Below are positions 12,201-25,728 of a DNA stretch of 64,000 bases, in pieces. Each line of letters begins with the position of its first letter. The stretch's first letter is position 1. A program made the translations under genes and the position numbers. The stretch covers positions 1,674,001 to 1,738,000 of the forward strand of contig JAULJL010000038.1 in NCBI GenBank assembly GCA_030761205.1, given 5' to 3'. Below the pieces are notes generated by a model, which was not told the DNA's origin, searched no databases, and saw nothing but the letters and a program-made list of their open reading frames with translations. The stretch is from Fremontodendron californicum (Eukaryota > Streptophyta > Magnoliopsida > Malvales > Malvaceae).

Positions 12201-12631
12201 TTTTAGGATTAAAAAAGAGAATATTTGTATTTTTTATATTATTTAAATTTGAAATTTTAAAATTATTTTAAAATTTGAATCAATAAATTATTCGTATTTA
12301 ATCCACATATTATTATTTCAATCCGAATGAAATAACATTATCAATCGGATATTCTAATCCGCTAAAAATCCAAATTTAATAAATCAAATTTTTTAAAAAA
12401 TAAAAATATAAAATCAAACAAAATTTATGTGTTTTACAAATAAGCGAATTCAGATTCGGATATCCGAATCCGCAGAAGTAATGCGGATTCGGATAATGAA
12501 TATCCTAGATTTTATATCTGCATCGCTACAGATAGTAATTATAATATCCGAATTTAATTTTTATCTGAATTTGTAAAAAATAAATCGAATATTCATAAAT
12601 ATTCGAATTAATGTTTTAAATTGTCATCCTA
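12200..12631. repeat. GGATATCCGAATCC-type dispersed repeat, copy 1
   Basis: The core contains many variants of CGGATATCCGAATCCG and ATGCGGATTCGGAT on both strands, making a self-complementary centre. It ends in TTGTCATCCTA near 12631, the reverse complement of TAGGATGACAA, which resembles the ends of the copies at 16857-17332 and 42000-42231. The left boundary is uncertain and no target duplication was found. Confidence 0.5.
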
Positions 12632-12777
12632 TCTAGAATACATCGAAGTATCGAACACCGACTAGGGAAAAAAAGAAAAAAAGAAAAAAAAAAAACTGTC
12701 ATTGTTTAGGGATCTTAATTCTGACACCCAAGAACTAGTCAAAGCTCAAAGCTTTGAATACGTTATAAAATAAATAA

Positions 12778-12781
<4 letters not shown>

Positions 12782-12816
<35 letters not shown>
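12782..12816. repeat. (TA)n microsatellite
   Basis: About 35 bp of TA repeat. Confidence 0.93.
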
Positions 12817-12817
<1 letters not shown>

Positions 12818-12959
12818 GTTTAACAGTATTATTGTTGTTGCTGTAATATATTTTATTTTTACAAACATCATCATGTAGGGTGCTGTTATTGTCTATGTAC
12901 AATCTCGTTTTTTTTTTAAATAAATAAATATATTTGCATGTATACAATTTTCATCGTTC

Positions 12960-13811
12960 AATTTGCGTGTATTATTGAGATTAATTGTTTATCTTTTGAT
13001 ATATACATGTAAAATGAATGCACATGCTGGAGTGTCTCTGAAAATAACAATACCATTGATCTTATCCTACGAAATTAAACATAGTATTTTTTTTTTTTGA
13101 TAGATTTTATTCCAGTTGTGTTTTTTTTTTTTTTTTTTTTTTTTTATAAGTTTAGCGGTAATGGTGGCCTAGAGCTAGAGCTAGAGGTTGCTCCAGATTT
13201 GATGCGGAAAAAAGGGAGTGTCCATAACCCATGATAGTAGCCTTTATTAATGACGACAACAGGGTTTCTCAATTATTGAAATATTAATTAAAATGGGTTT
13301 CATAAATTTTCATCAAACTACAATCAATCAAGAAAATATTATAACTTAATGATTGAGTGTGTTCATGGGCAAAAGAGAGAGGATTAAATTTAAATCTGTT
13401 TATCCCCCCACATATGATATAAATTTTGCCATCATTATTACCATTTTTTAAGAATTAATCGAAATCAATTCCACTTATTTTAATCTCTTCTTTTTCTATG
13501 TACAAATCAAGTTAATGGAATCAAAATTCACTTCTATATAGACTTCAATATGTTGCAGAAAGTTGACTGCAAAGTTTCATTTGTGGAAAGTGTGGTTGGC
13601 CTTTGAAATGGTGTTAAGGTTATTATTATTATTATTTTATCCTCTAATAAACTAAAATTTTAACTAGGACAAAATTCGAAAGAATCGTTAGATATATAAA
13701 TATTAGGTTTTTCTTGTTGCAAAGTTGCTCTCCCTAGCTAGATTTGCAGAATCAAAATAAATTTGAAGCTCAACCGCCCCCATTCATGCTTTTGCAACTA
13801 ATTAAACTGTC

Positions 13812-13857
<46 letters not shown>

Positions 13858-13974
13858 TAGTGTGTAAGGGAATTTTTGGAAGGTATAACTGCAACAAATA
13901 GTTTAGTAACCAGCCAGATATTGTTTAAAAACTATTTTTGTATAATCTATAACCGACCATTTTATTTGAAGCTT

Positions 13975-14015
<41 letters not shown>

Positions 14016-16856
14016 GATTCTGGGTAATAGGAAAAACGTTTTGAAGATGACAACAAGGGCTTGTTTTGACTTCCTTAACTCTGCAATGGACTTGAAAACT
14101 GAATGATTCTTGGTAACATCAACAAAAACTATTTGTCAAACGGTTTTCCGCCATTGTTTTATGCTTTACAATGTGAAAGCAAATTAAACTATTCATCAAT
14201 AATAAATTAATTAGGATATACCTAAGCTTAATTTGATTATTTTAGCAAACCCATTTATATCCCTTTAATTGTTTATGTCACAGTTTAAGATTCTCGTATA
14301 TATAAATATTTAAATAAATATTAAATTAAGTAGAAACAGATATAGAAGAAGTTTTACCACTATATATATCAATTCATGAGTCCATTTCACAAATCTTATA
14401 AATTAATTGTGTGCAATTCATAAAGTAGAAAAATCGACATACAGAATCTTCTTATTAGTTTATAATGCGAAAGTAATTAACTAATTCTTTGATTGGTTTT
14501 TAATTTTAATGTTAGTTGTTATATAATTAATAAGAAGTAATTATTATTTAGTTTTTCTTTGTTAAATATAATACGAGAATCTTGTGAATATTAGAACTTA
14601 ATTCCATGCCCCTATATATATATCAAATCCAAGTCTGCATTCATTATGTGTTGCTTTAAATTAATTTAATAATTAATTAATTAAATAAACATTACTTGCC
14701 TTCAAAAATATATTTATATATATTCTTGGGTTTAAATTAATATTTTCTTCATGGCATGTCATAGGTTTTATGATTCTGATTCTAGATTAGTGTTGACATC
14801 ATCATTCACTAATGGCGGTTCTAAGGGAAACTTCTTCCTCTTGATTACGTATATATATTATGAAACAAAGTCAGATTCTAGCTAGAGAACAACCAATTAT
14901 TCCTTCCTTCATTTTATTTATTTCCTAAGCAGATTTCTCTTTAATTTACAGTATTAAGTATCAAAATTATATATATATATATATACACACATATAACAAT
15001 TTCTTTTGGATGAAATTATTATATATTAATATAATCCGATGAGAGGATTAGGTATAGACAAAATATATACAAAAATATCTTCGCATTATAAAAAATAATA
15101 ATAATAATAATAATAAGTACTATGATTGAATAATTTTAAACTTATCATCTAGTCTAGTCCACATTATTATTACTTAATTAGTCTCTTTCTATCTTTCTCT
15201 TTTAAGACTAGATTCGACAGTGAACCCAACAACCTGAGAAAATGGTTGTTTTCTTTATCTTAAAAGAGTAAGTGGAATTTGGTTCCTTAACATCTAATTG
15301 TTCAAAGTCACCTAATATGGATGTGCTTCATTAATATTGAAAAGCATCTCACTAACTCAAATTAAAAAAAATAAAAAATAAAAAAAAAATAGTACATTAG
15401 CATTAGGGTTTAGCCAAAGACATTTTGCTCAATTTGCATGTAAATGAAACATAACTTGGTAATTAAAGGTGTTGATAAATTGGTATATAAAATAAAATTC
15501 TTATTTTTTTTAATAAAAAATCGTAAATCAATTATTGAATCACACAATTTGGATGAAATAACTATCATGTTAGAAATATCTTAATTCTTTTTTTTCTTTA
15601 TAAAAAAAAATTTATATTTTGAAGATAAAAAAAAAAATTACAGATTTTAAAATTTAAAATTATTAAATATTATCATTTAAAAATATTGCATAAATTAATT
15701 AAATAACGTTCAGCGGAGATTGCGACAATGAAAGTCAAAGTCAACAGTTGTTTTTGTTTTTTTCCCTTCCCGACTAATAAAATTGGATTGGCAAAGCGTC
15801 AGTCTGTGTAACACAAGCAGACAAAACCACTTTAATTACAAGAAGGGCCACTCACGAGACAAATCACCCTCGCTTTGCGTGCACGTCTCTTTGTTTCATT
15901 TCATTTCATTTTATTTTATTTTATTTTTTTTTATTATTATTACTATTATTCATTTTTTTTTCTTTTTTCTTTTCTTGAAAAAACAAATCAAATCTTTTTT
16001 GAGTTATTTTCGTATGTGTTTGAGGTGTATGTTTTCCTACTACGTAAGTCTTTTGTCAGCTTTGGGCTTTGTTTGTTTTATCTTTAGATAAAATACAATA
16101 ATATTTTAAGTGAAATTGATATTTAAAAAAAATTGTAATTAATATTTTTTTTAATTTAATAAAAATAACATATTAAATAAAAAAATTTAAAATAATAATT
16201 TTTAATTTTTAATTAGAGTTTATAAATATGAATTAATCGGATTGATATTATTTTTTCTCGATACGCTAAAAATCATAAATAAAATTATTAATTATTATAT
16301 TTAATATAAAAAATATTATTAAAATATTATATTAATTAATCTTAAATAATATTATGAAAATATTTATTAGCAAACTTATAATAAAAATAAAAATTTCTCT
16401 TTTATTTGTTCTTTATGGTTTTTATACTATTTCTCCAATTATTGGAGTTTTGCTGTACCTTTTGGATGGTTTTTATACTAGTATGTATTTTGTTAGTATT
16501 GCTAAATAAATGAAACTAGAAGTTTGAATTGTAACATTTGAATATTTAATTTAATTGATTGGTGTATAATTTTTACTGTTTAAAAAATAAGGGTTGGAAC
16601 TTGGAATCTCCTTTCCCCAAATAAATAAAATTGAGTCCTAAAAAATACTTTCCTTTCTAATGTGAAACAAGAAGATGCTATTACTTTTCTTTCTTTCTAT
16701 TTTCTTGAATATAATTATCTGATAAAACAAATTTAAAATATGGAAAAAGGTGTTTACAGTATCTTTCCCACTAGAAGAATTCCATGTCTAATACAGCTCA
16801 GAGTACCTACTTATTCTACCTGTGAATAATTATTTTTGTCTTAAACATGTTTAAAA
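12960..16856. other. Intergenic, no gene recognised
   Basis: AT-rich DNA with (TA)n tracts at about 13812-13854 and 13977-14013, an (ATA)n run near 15094-15114 and long T runs near 13119-13145 and 15900-15970. The part at 16100-16375 is built of TTATATTTAATATAA-like segments, also seen near 33830-33930 and 57740-58060, which may be remnants of one MITE family. Confidence 0.5.
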
Positions 16857-17332
16857 TAGAAATGATAGGGAATCAGATATATATATATATAATTTTTTAA
16901 ATATTTAAAGTTATTTAATTTATTTAAAATTTGAATTCGTTTATTATCTGTTTATTATTCGAATCTACATCCGATTTAAAAAATAATATTCGTCGGATAT
17001 CCAAATCCGTTAAATATCCAAATTTATTAAATCAATTTAAAAAAAATAAAAATATAAAATTAAACAAAAATTAAAAATGTAAATGGATTTCGTATTCGGA
17101 TATACGAATTCATTATTTGTATAAATAAAATGGATTCAAATAACGAATTCAGATATCTGACACTATCCGAACAAAAATCAAAACGGATATGGATTACGGA
17201 TATCTAAGGTTCATATTCGAATCCGTTGCGGATAGTAAATATAATATCTGAATTTACAAATTTTTCGAATCCACAAAAAATAAATTAAATAATATCAGAT
17301 ATTCAATTTTTTACTATCTATTGTCATATCTA
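16857..17332. repeat. GGATATCC-type dispersed repeat, copy 2 (possible hAT-like MITE)
   Basis: The left end reads TAGAAATGATAGGGAATCAG. The right end reads CTATTGTCATATCTA, whose reverse complement TAGATATGACAATAG matches the left end in outline. The interior has repeated CGGATATCC, TATTCGGATA and GCGGATAG motifs on both strands. Flanks (GTTTAAAA and ATTCATAG) do not match, so no duplication supports the borders. Confidence 0.5.
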
Positions 17333-17689
17333 ATTCATAGTACCTAGTCAATAATTAATTTTTTTGGTCTAAAACAGGGTTCAAAATACAATATAACTAC
17401 TATAGTTTTTAATTATCCAATAATCAATGAAAATGTTTGGTCTTTGCAAAAGTTGTAGAAAAACTCAAACTAGTAAAGACTGTGGCCATACAGGAAGTCA
17501 AACAAGGATATATATTAGAGATCACAAGCCTTAGAGAAAGAAGATCCACTCAGATTTTATAATCCAAATCATATTTCATAATCTAATCCCATTCATTTTT
17601 TAATACTGTCATGATGTCTTCAAGTTTTGCTTAGGTTTTTTTTTTCTTCAGAAGATTTTAAAGACGTATTTTTTCACATCGAAATATGT

Positions 17690-17872
17690 ATATATAAATG
17701 GAACGGATAATTGATTCATATATTTGATATTATTCGAATCAAAATTAAAACGAATTTGGATAACGAATATCTAAAGGTTCATATTCGAATTTTAAATCCG
17801 TTCTGAATTCATTGCGGATAGTAAATTAAATATTAGAATCCATAAATTATTTGAATCCAAAAAACCGGATCT
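17690..17872. repeat. GGATATCC-type dispersed repeat, fragment
   Basis: Contains ACGAATTTGGATAACGAAT, GGTTCATATTCGAAT and TTGCGGATAGTAAAT, all close to segments at 17140-17245 of copy 2. The ends seem to be missing. Confidence 0.45.
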
Positions 17873-17879
17873 AATAAAA

Positions 17880-19117
17880 AAACTAAAAAAAGTTATTTCT
17901 TTTTTAATAATTATTTATTATAATAACTATAAATTATAAATAATTTTAAGTGATGAACCTATTATGTAATTTTTTAAAACACTCAAAAAAAAAAAAAAAC
18001 CTGTCGATGTCTAACCTTAACTTTGGTACAGTATTCCTCCTGGGATGATTTTAATATATAGGTATAGAATTGCTAACCAAAGGTAACTCCTCTTTTTACT
18101 AGTTAGACTAATTCTTGTGGGTTAATCCTAATCAATTTTTTTTTTTTTTTTTTTTTTTTATAGATTTAAGTATAAACTACTCATAAAATAGAATGTCAAC
18201 ACCAGAAGAGGAAGCAAAGGGGAGATAAAAATAGTGGATTCAGCTGAGTAGATGAAACTGTGAAGCCACTTGGTATTAGGAATGGCAATTTGGGAGCAGC
18301 ATTTAATATTTATGGGCCCTGTTTAAAGAGTCAAACCAAGCGTGAAACGATACCCCTTTGCTGCTTGTGCGGTGGACATTTTTCATTTTCACTGCCATTA
18401 TCAAATTCAAGCTTTTTTCCAGGTCCAACCTTGGAACAAGTTTTTAAGAAATAATAGTAGTTTTTGATAGGAAAAGCTGCCTGGCCCAAGGGGGGCCACT
18501 CCTGTTACATCGATTGTATATATGTCAGGAAGATTGAACAGATTTTCCCTTGTTTTTGGGTTTTTATTTTTTTTTTATTATCTTTTCTGAAACATGTGAA
18601 GAGAAAATTTTGGATGATAGATAAGAGTTTGCCAATTCAGAATGTGTTATTTTGCAAAATAAAGCCAAGATTATAAGACCAGGAACTAAAGACAAATGTA
18701 GAATTTTGTTGGCTGACGAGCAACTTGTGGACATATGGAGTGCCCAAGACTATGAATTGCTAGCCTGCAATAATTTTAGGAACCCTTTCTTGCATCCTCG
18801 AAAGCAAACATGAATTTCATGCATAATGGTATAAAAACAGATCCTTTTTTTTTATCAAACTGAGACTTTGAAGGCATTTCAAGTTCAAATATTTGTTCTT
18901 ACATAAGTGCATAATTAAGAATTTAATCTTATGTCGGGTAAATATCGAATCTAAGAATGCATTGACACGAGTACATTAATTTTTTCAAGTTTTATATATA
19001 TATATATATTTGAAGCATAGATCATTGTATGCATGTCTATTGGATATTTGTAAGACACGATGGGAACAACATAGTAAACATTGAACTGATAAAGCTACCA
19101 ATTTATGAATATGAAGC

Positions 19118-19120
<3 letters not shown>
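17880..19120. other. Intergenic, no gene recognised
   Basis: Contains a 25-bp T run near 18137-18159, a short GC-richer part near 18180-18520 without recognisable coding sequence, and a (TA)n run near 18995-19009. Confidence 0.5.

Positions 19121-19160
<40 letters not shown>
19121..19160. repeat. (TA)n microsatellite
   Basis: Forty bp of AT repeat. Confidence 0.95.
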
Positions 19161-19164
<4 letters not shown>

Positions 19165-19198
19165 AAAGCTCCTTAAGGTGAACTTAAAATAAACTTCA

Positions 19199-19347
19199 TT
19201 ACATATAAACATGATAAAATTACATATAACCATAACAAATTATATAAAATTATTATGTTTATATGTAATTTTTTTTACATATAAACATAACAAATTACAT
19301 ATAAACATAATAAAAAATACATATAAACATGATAAATTATATACAGT
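19199..19347. repeat. Minisatellite of about 20-bp units (ACATATAAACATRATAAA)
   Basis: The unit TACATATAAACATGATAAA and close variants occurs about six times in direct order, with one block inverted (TTATTATGTTTATATGTAAT near 19249-19269), so the array also contains a short hairpin. Confidence 0.75.
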
Positions 19348-19996
19348 GAAAGATACAAAAAAAAAAAAAACTCAATTTTAAGGAATTTTTTTAGAATTTT
19401 TTCAACAAAAAAAAAAAACTTATTATGTCATACACAAACATACCCCTAGATTTTAACTTCAAAATCTCTCAAATTTAACAATGCTTTGATTATAAATGAC
19501 ACCGACAAGCTTGGGTCCGCATGTTAAAACCTGGGCCGATTGGAAGTTAGTAGTCCACGCCAGTCGAATTCATGGTTCAACTTCATTTCAAGAAATAGAA
19601 GAAAAAGAAACCAGTCTGACACAAAGGACAAATATAGAAAGTGTCTTTTGAAAGATATAATAATTCAATCGAGACCCAGAATTCCCAGCTTCTATTACCA
19701 TTAAAGCCTAGCAGCTTTTTCAGGAAGGATAAGCTCTTTTACTGACACCATTTAAGACGCAGCTTAAGACCCAGTAATCTTGACAAACTTGTCATCTCAC
19801 CTTGTCAAGTTTTGCCGACAATCTCTTTCACATTAAATCAGCTCGAGGCCTCATCATCCCCTTACCAAGTTTCAAATTTGAACCCAAAAGCTTTACTGCA
19901 ATAGGTGGATTCAAAAGCAATAGTAGTACAAATTTCAAATCTTACTGCATCAACTAAACTGAAAAAAGTTAGGTGAAAACATAGAAATACAGAAAG

Positions 19997-20180
19997 GGAA
20001 AATGCTTCATGACCCGCTTTTGCATGTCCCGCCTACATCCCTCCTGACGTTTCAAAGAGTAAAAACAGTATATTTTATAAAAACTAAAATAAGGCAAATT
20101 TTTTATGAAATGAAACATTAAGACGGGACCAAAAAAAAAGGGGGGGGGGGGACAAGGGGCAGGTCATACAGCACCACTCG
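19997..20180. mobile_element. Small TIR element (MITE), 184 bp
   Basis: Left inner end ATGCTTCATGACCCGC pairs with GTGCTGTATGACCTGC, the reverse complement of the right end, and the arms continue inward to TGTCCCGCC against TTGTCCCCCC. Flanks TACAGAAAG (19988-19996) and TACTGAAAG (20181-20189) differ at one of nine positions, which suggests a 9-bp (Mutator-like) or 8-bp duplication. The right arm holds an unusual A9G12 run at 20131-20151. It sits just beyond the 3' end of the prefoldin gene. Confidence 0.55.
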
Positions 20181-20458
20181 TACTGAAAGTAAAACACCCC
20201 TGACAAACTAACAATCACAATGAAGGCAGCTGTTAGAAATCTGATGCCCAAAAGTTTTACTAGTATTATATATCAAAACTGCTCCTAGCAACATATGCCT
20301 ATGTTTCACTTCATTGAACCAGAAACAAGGACATGAAGTGAAAGTTTAAATCACTAGAAATACACAGACAACCCATTCACCAAAACTAATGAAATGGGAG
20401 AATAGGAGCATACTTTCCACCTCTATATCAAGGAATGGTATTTTAAGTTTATGAATCT

Positions 20459-23359
20459 TTAAGCTGTGGCGGTAGCAGCGGCTTGACGAATCTTTCCTTG
20501 ATGAACATCCCAATTATACACACGAGCAATAGTTACCTGGGCAATGGGTACTAAAACAATCAAGCAGTAAAAAACCAACATATATTGAAGTTATATTAAT
20601 ACATATACCAAGCAGGCATTAAGTATGATTAAGGGAGGCAAGCTAATTATATTTTCTTCTATCCATTTCAATGAACAGAACTTATAGTTTGGCACCTCAT
20701 GGGTTGAACCATGTTCCGCACATCCAATGAATGTTCTAATTATCCATGTTACTCGGACTCGGATGTGAGTGTCGGATACGGGTATGTGTCCGACACGGGT
20801 ACGTTCAGTTTTTTTTTAAGTTTTTCTATGTATTTGGAGGGTCCTTGGAGGATCATATCCCCATACACATGTCCGAATATGCGACGGACACGGGTACTTC
20901 AAGAAAAATGAAGAGTCGGAGCAACATAGCTAATTATGCCAATCAAAGCAGGATGTAGAAGGAGCTAGCATGCGTCTAGACATGCCGGGGCTCCTTTAAT
21001 CACCACTAGGACCCACGATGAAAAGAAAGAGATTAATATTATATACTACCCGAGTTATTGTAACTTGATCCCTCAAGAACTGCAGATCAGATATAAGAAC
21101 TTCTAAACTTGCTTTAGCATTTTCCGAATTCTTTTTCAGTAGGGTAGTGGCCTGCATACAAAGTTATAGAATAACTTAGGTCTTGTGCTGTTAATGTACA
21201 CAAACATTAAGCATACATGTTGTAACTATTGCACCTCTTTGCATGAATATTCCAACATGACATTTGCTCCCAGCCATAAACAAACTGAATAATTATCCTC
21301 AATGCGAGCCCGTGAATATATGCCTTCAGAGACTTCAAAATCAGCAATAAGAGCCTATATAAGCCAAAAGTAACATTATAGGTCATTAGCATATATTCTA
21401 AACATTTAAGAGATAAAGAAGCCTAAATTTGTTGGCTTCAAGTTTTGTCTGTACAACAAGCATGTCGCTACAAGATTTGAGCACTTCACACCTAATCAAT
21501 CAAAGCATTATATGAATGTCTTAACAATTAGATCCCCAATTCCAATGTATAAAATTATGCCTCCTTGAGAATTTCATGCAATACAGGCCCATATGTAGCA
21601 GATCACAAGGTTACCACGTTTAGACACCAGAAATTTTCGTACTATATCAATGCAGAAGTTCAGAAAGACAGAATAGTCTTATCATATTGCAAAATGATTC
21701 TGATTAGCTTTTTCATTCAAATCAAATGGTAATGCAGAAGCTGGTAAGCTGCTCCTTCTAAATTCCGTGAAGAACAAGAAGGGCCAGGGTCAAGCAACCA
21801 CTGTCTATTCTCCTGGTTACCAATATAGTGCTCTAAAAGATTCAGGGTCATAAAAGGTGCCAGGAGGGTCCAAAAAGTTATGATTTCCTTAAAATACCTG
21901 AGAAGACAAACCTATGGAACAAATTATGAACCCAGGCAGTAACACCAAAAATTACTAATCAGGTTACGCACAACATAGACAGTAAGAAACAAAACTAATG
22001 AGTTTAATCATGTTACCAGTGATCCATACTACCTTAAGTTCCAATACAAAATATAAAGAACCAAAAACTTCTTTAAACAGAAAACCACGATACAAAAAAG
22101 TCAAGATTCATAGAAAGACGAACCTCACCAGTACCCTTCTTAGCTTGTAAAGTGGCAACCACATCCAAGCATTTCTCAATATCAGGGATTTTTGCCTGAT
22201 GACCAATAGCAAAACATTATTCAAAACCTTTGCCACATGTCAAAAGATAAGCAATATCTATAAGCAATATACATCAAGACTGAATGAGAATGTCTAGCCC
22301 GGTTGAAACTATGGCAGGGAAATAAACATAGATTAACCCAACATAAATTAGAAACTAATCAAATAACATGGTATGCATATAAGCTTAATTGCATTCAGTA
22401 TCTAGAGAAAAAAGTTGGATATGCTTTCTCCAGCCTAATCCTATACAAAAAGCTTAAACTAGCAAGGCAGATTCGAAGATGTTAACATGCCAAGTTCTTT
22501 GCAATTACATCAAGTTAAAAAAAGGCCATTAAAAGAGAAATTACATGTATCAGCACAAGGGTGCAATATGATTTTGTCTGGCTTCATTTCTCTTCCTATG
22601 GACTAACAAGCATTTTCCCAAGTAAAAAATTCACTGCACATGACCATGGACCCCATGGATGGACTTTACAGGTGAGAACCATTTTGTTGGAATATCTCTA
22701 ATTTCAATCAATTACTAATCAAATAAAAACCAACAGCCATTTTTACTTCTACCTTCACATCTATGCTCAACAACAAGTGTTTTGCCCATGATTGGTTCAC
22801 AAATGTTATTTTACCACTGACCATGAAAAATTCTCCTTAATTTTTCATTTTTCTCATAAGATACGTTAACATTAAAAACAAACTACAAAAATAGCAAAAA
22901 ACTCTAGTGTCACACATCACTTTTGTCCACACAATGAGCACAATCAAATGCGTAGAAATGGGACAGAAATTCACATTTTGATAAGTAAAAGCTAAGAATA
23001 GTGGGTCTAAATAATGAATGATACACTAAAAAGATATTAAGTAAAAGAAAAACATTCCCAAAACCAATACCTGAAGATCTCGTTGCTGAGCAAGAAGTTT
23101 CATCTCAACCAACTTATACTGCTGAAGCCTGCAAATTCAATAACTTTACCAAGTAAGTCAAAAACTGCTTCAATCCCAACTAAAGATCAAAACTAAAAGC
23201 AACCCAAACTTAAAAGTTTATACACTTTCACTAAAATTGGCTATCAACACTAAAATATAAACTAAAAAAATGAACTTTTATAAAATCAAGACTACGGTAA
23301 ACCGCAATAGCAGGCGGTCGACTGGAAGGAGGAAGATTCTACTAAAATATTTTAAAAGG

Positions 23360-23406
<47 letters not shown>

Positions 23407-23568
23407 GAAAAGAAGCGACCTTTCTTGGAGAAAAGCGAGGGCAGAGTTAACATCAAGGCTTTTATGAGAGAGATAAGTCTCGACATCTTCTACGAATTGA
23501 GCTCCCGGAATCCCTCTCCTTTCCGTCGTCGTTTTGGGAGATGTTGAAGATGAAGATACCGCCGCCAT
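20459..23568 (-). CDS. PFD3: Prefoldin subunit 3 (VBP1 homologue)
   Basis: Six exons: 23568-23420, 23128-23071, 22195-22124, 21354-21235, 21151-21050 and 20536-20459, encoding 192 residues, close to the usual length of the family. Recognised segments include [52 protein letters not shown]-like [28 protein letters not shown] and VTIARVYNWDVHQ. Prefoldin is the hexameric cytosolic co-chaperone that delivers unfolded actin and tubulin to the CCT chaperonin; subunit 3 is an alpha-type subunit with two long coiled-coil helices around a beta-hairpin region. All introns are GT-AG. Intron 1 carries a (TA)n tract and intron 5 carries a 186-bp MITE. The start follows MAAVSSSSTSP, a poorly conserved N-terminus typical for this subunit. 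Confidence 0.94.
20744..20929. mobile_element. CTATGTT-ended MITE, copy 1, inside prefoldin intron 5 (186 bp)
   Basis: Left end CCATGTTACTCGGACTCGG; right end, reverse-complemented, CTATGTTGCTCCGACTC. The flanks are CTAATTAT on both sides (20736-20743 and 20930-20937), a perfect 8-bp duplication. The interior repeats CGGAYACGGGTA-type words. An 8-bp duplication fits the hAT superfamily. It lies between exon 5 (21050) and exon 6 (20536) and leaves both splice sites intact. Confidence 0.85.
23363..23403. repeat. (TA)n microsatellite in prefoldin intron 1
   Basis: About 41 bp of TA repeat only about 16 bp downstream of the exon 1 donor on the transcribed strand. Confidence 0.95.
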
Positions 23569-23569
23569 A

Positions 23570-24096
23570 ATATTTTTTACTTCTCGATTGAGGAGCTAAA
23601 ATCCGAGGAAGAACTTTTGCCCGGAGCCGGAGAGTGAGCTTCGAAGAAAGCTTTGGCTCGTTGCTGTTGCCTCGCACCAAAGGGGCGGGGGTGGACCTAG
23701 GAACACCAAAAAAGTCGCTGAGGCGATGCGACTGGTGACTGGCGACGGCGCCGTTTCAATGGTGCTAATAGGATGGAACAAACAACAATCGTTCCGGCCC
23801 AAGCACACTGGAAAATGGGCTCAATTTTTTGGCCCGTCATTTCTCGTTATTCTTCAACTATATTATTTATAAATTTTTGTTAAAAATGTTTAATTTTAAT
23901 ATTTATTGTTAAAAGAAAATTATGTTATGTTATATTATATTATATTATAGTTTAGGGGAAATCCAAGCATGGCCATTAGAACCCACTTTTGGTGGGACAA
24001 CAATAGAAATCAGATTTGCCTAATCAAACCCCACTTAGAAAAGATGCTGATCATGTAACCCTTTAGCATATATATATATATATATATATAAGATTT
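23570..24096. other. Prefoldin upstream region and intergenic DNA
   Basis: 23570-23800 is GC-richer (likely the 5' leader and promoter of the minus-strand prefoldin gene). Beyond that the sequence is AT-rich, with (TA)n at about 24067-24090. No second gene was recognised. Confidence 0.45.
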
Positions 24097-24292
24097 ATAT
24101 TTGATGCATTGTTAGTGTCTAGATTTATAAACTGACAATGAATCTTCACTGACACTCTATTAAAAAACTAACTACTAATCCTAAGCCCTAACCCTAATCC
24201 TAACTCCTAAACCCCTAACCACTAACTCCTAACCCACAAATGATATAGTAAGATTTACTGTCAATGTATCGACTTATACATTGACAATGTAT

Positions 24293-24300
<8 letters not shown>
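24097..24300. mobile_element. MITE with telomere-like core
   Basis: Left end ATATTTGATGCATTGTTAGT; right end, reverse-complemented, ATATTTGATACATTGTCAAT. A second copy with matching ends lies at 33596-33734. The centre (24176-24236) contains degenerate telomere-type units: CCCTAACCCTAATCC, CCTAAACCCCTAACC, CCTAACCC. The element is embedded in TA repeats on both sides, so the target duplication cannot be read. Confidence 0.6.
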
Positions 24301-24329
<29 letters not shown>

Positions 24330-24333
<4 letters not shown>

Positions 24334-25728
24334 TTATTAAACCTACAAGGAGGTTGGCTATCTAATCCTAGTTGCGGCTAGGCTCACATGGGGTAAGGGG
24401 AAATTTTGGGTTTTTGGTAATAGGGATGGGAAATTTTGATAGGAGGCATACGGGTCAAATGAAACACTTCAAAATTTTGGTCACTTCTCAAGTAGTTGTT
24501 AAGAGTAAAATTTTGATACATACACCATGGCAATGGAATTTCTTTTCTTTTCTTTTATTTATTTTTTATTTTTCATTTTTCTTCCCCTAAAAACAATTGA
24601 TGCAATTAATTTTGCATCACTCTTTCTCTTTCTCCGACCTTTTTTTTCTTTCCTCTTTGAAAAAAGAACACGACACAGCTTTCAAAGAGACAATAACAAA
24701 GGCCGGTTCATTGCACATTTAAAAGTCTAAAATAGTTTCCCACTAACTACACCAGTGTTCCATGTTTTTAAAATTCTAAGCTTTGAAAGAGAATTTTCAA
24801 TGCTCTCTTGGAGAGGGTGCATGGGCCGATGGGGCAACTGGGTTGCCAATAAGTTTACCCATCTGGTATTTGTAATAAATAAATAATTTTTTTTAAAAAT
24901 CTGAATACGTGATATTATTTGAATGAAAAAAATATATATTAACATAGAGTAACTGTTTCGTACAATCTTTTATCTTGTCCAAATATCCTTTCCCCTCCTC
25001 TCCACCCCAATGCTTAATTGATCCCCATTCACTCATTAATTTAACCTAATAATAGTTTTAATTTCTTTGTTTTCTTTTTTTATAATTAAAGTTGTTAGAA
25101 TTTGAATTCTAATTATTAAAATTAAAAATCTTGTGTATTACTAATAAATCACACGATTGTTAATTGTTTTCGTCTTTAAATACGTATAGTATATAATGTA
25201 TATATATATATATATATATATATTTATGGCTCGTCAGCTGCTATATCAGGAATCAAATGAAAATTTTTACGTTAGAGTTGAGAATATGCTAGCTAGATAC
25301 AGGGTCTTAATGTCAAACTTTTTCAAAGTTGTTTTTGCTGATATAACATATAGCAATTGTTTGCTATGCAGTAAAAAAAATTTCCCTTCTTTTTTATTTC
25401 TTCTTTGTAATGTGAAGGGTACATTCTATTTCCATATATGGTTTTAATTTCTCTTCAGGGAAAAGAGTGATGGATACGACTACGTGATAAAGTTGTTCAT
25501 CCACAAAGGAAAATGGATCTTTTTGTTAGCAAAAAAAAAAAAAAAGGAAGAAAAACCTATTTATGTAGTTAATTGTTCTTTTGATAATACGATTAGGATG
25601 TTCCTAAGTTTTGTTTAGGTGATCAGGAGTAGTATTTCTAAGTTTTGCTTAAGTCTAATCCCCTCTCTAATTAAGGTTAGGTTATATATTTTAGAATATA
25701 TATAGATTTCTATAGTTAAAATACAGAT
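24330..25728. other. Intergenic, no gene recognised
   Basis: AT-rich, with (TA)n at about 25197-25222. Open frames here are short and low in complexity. Confidence 0.5.
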
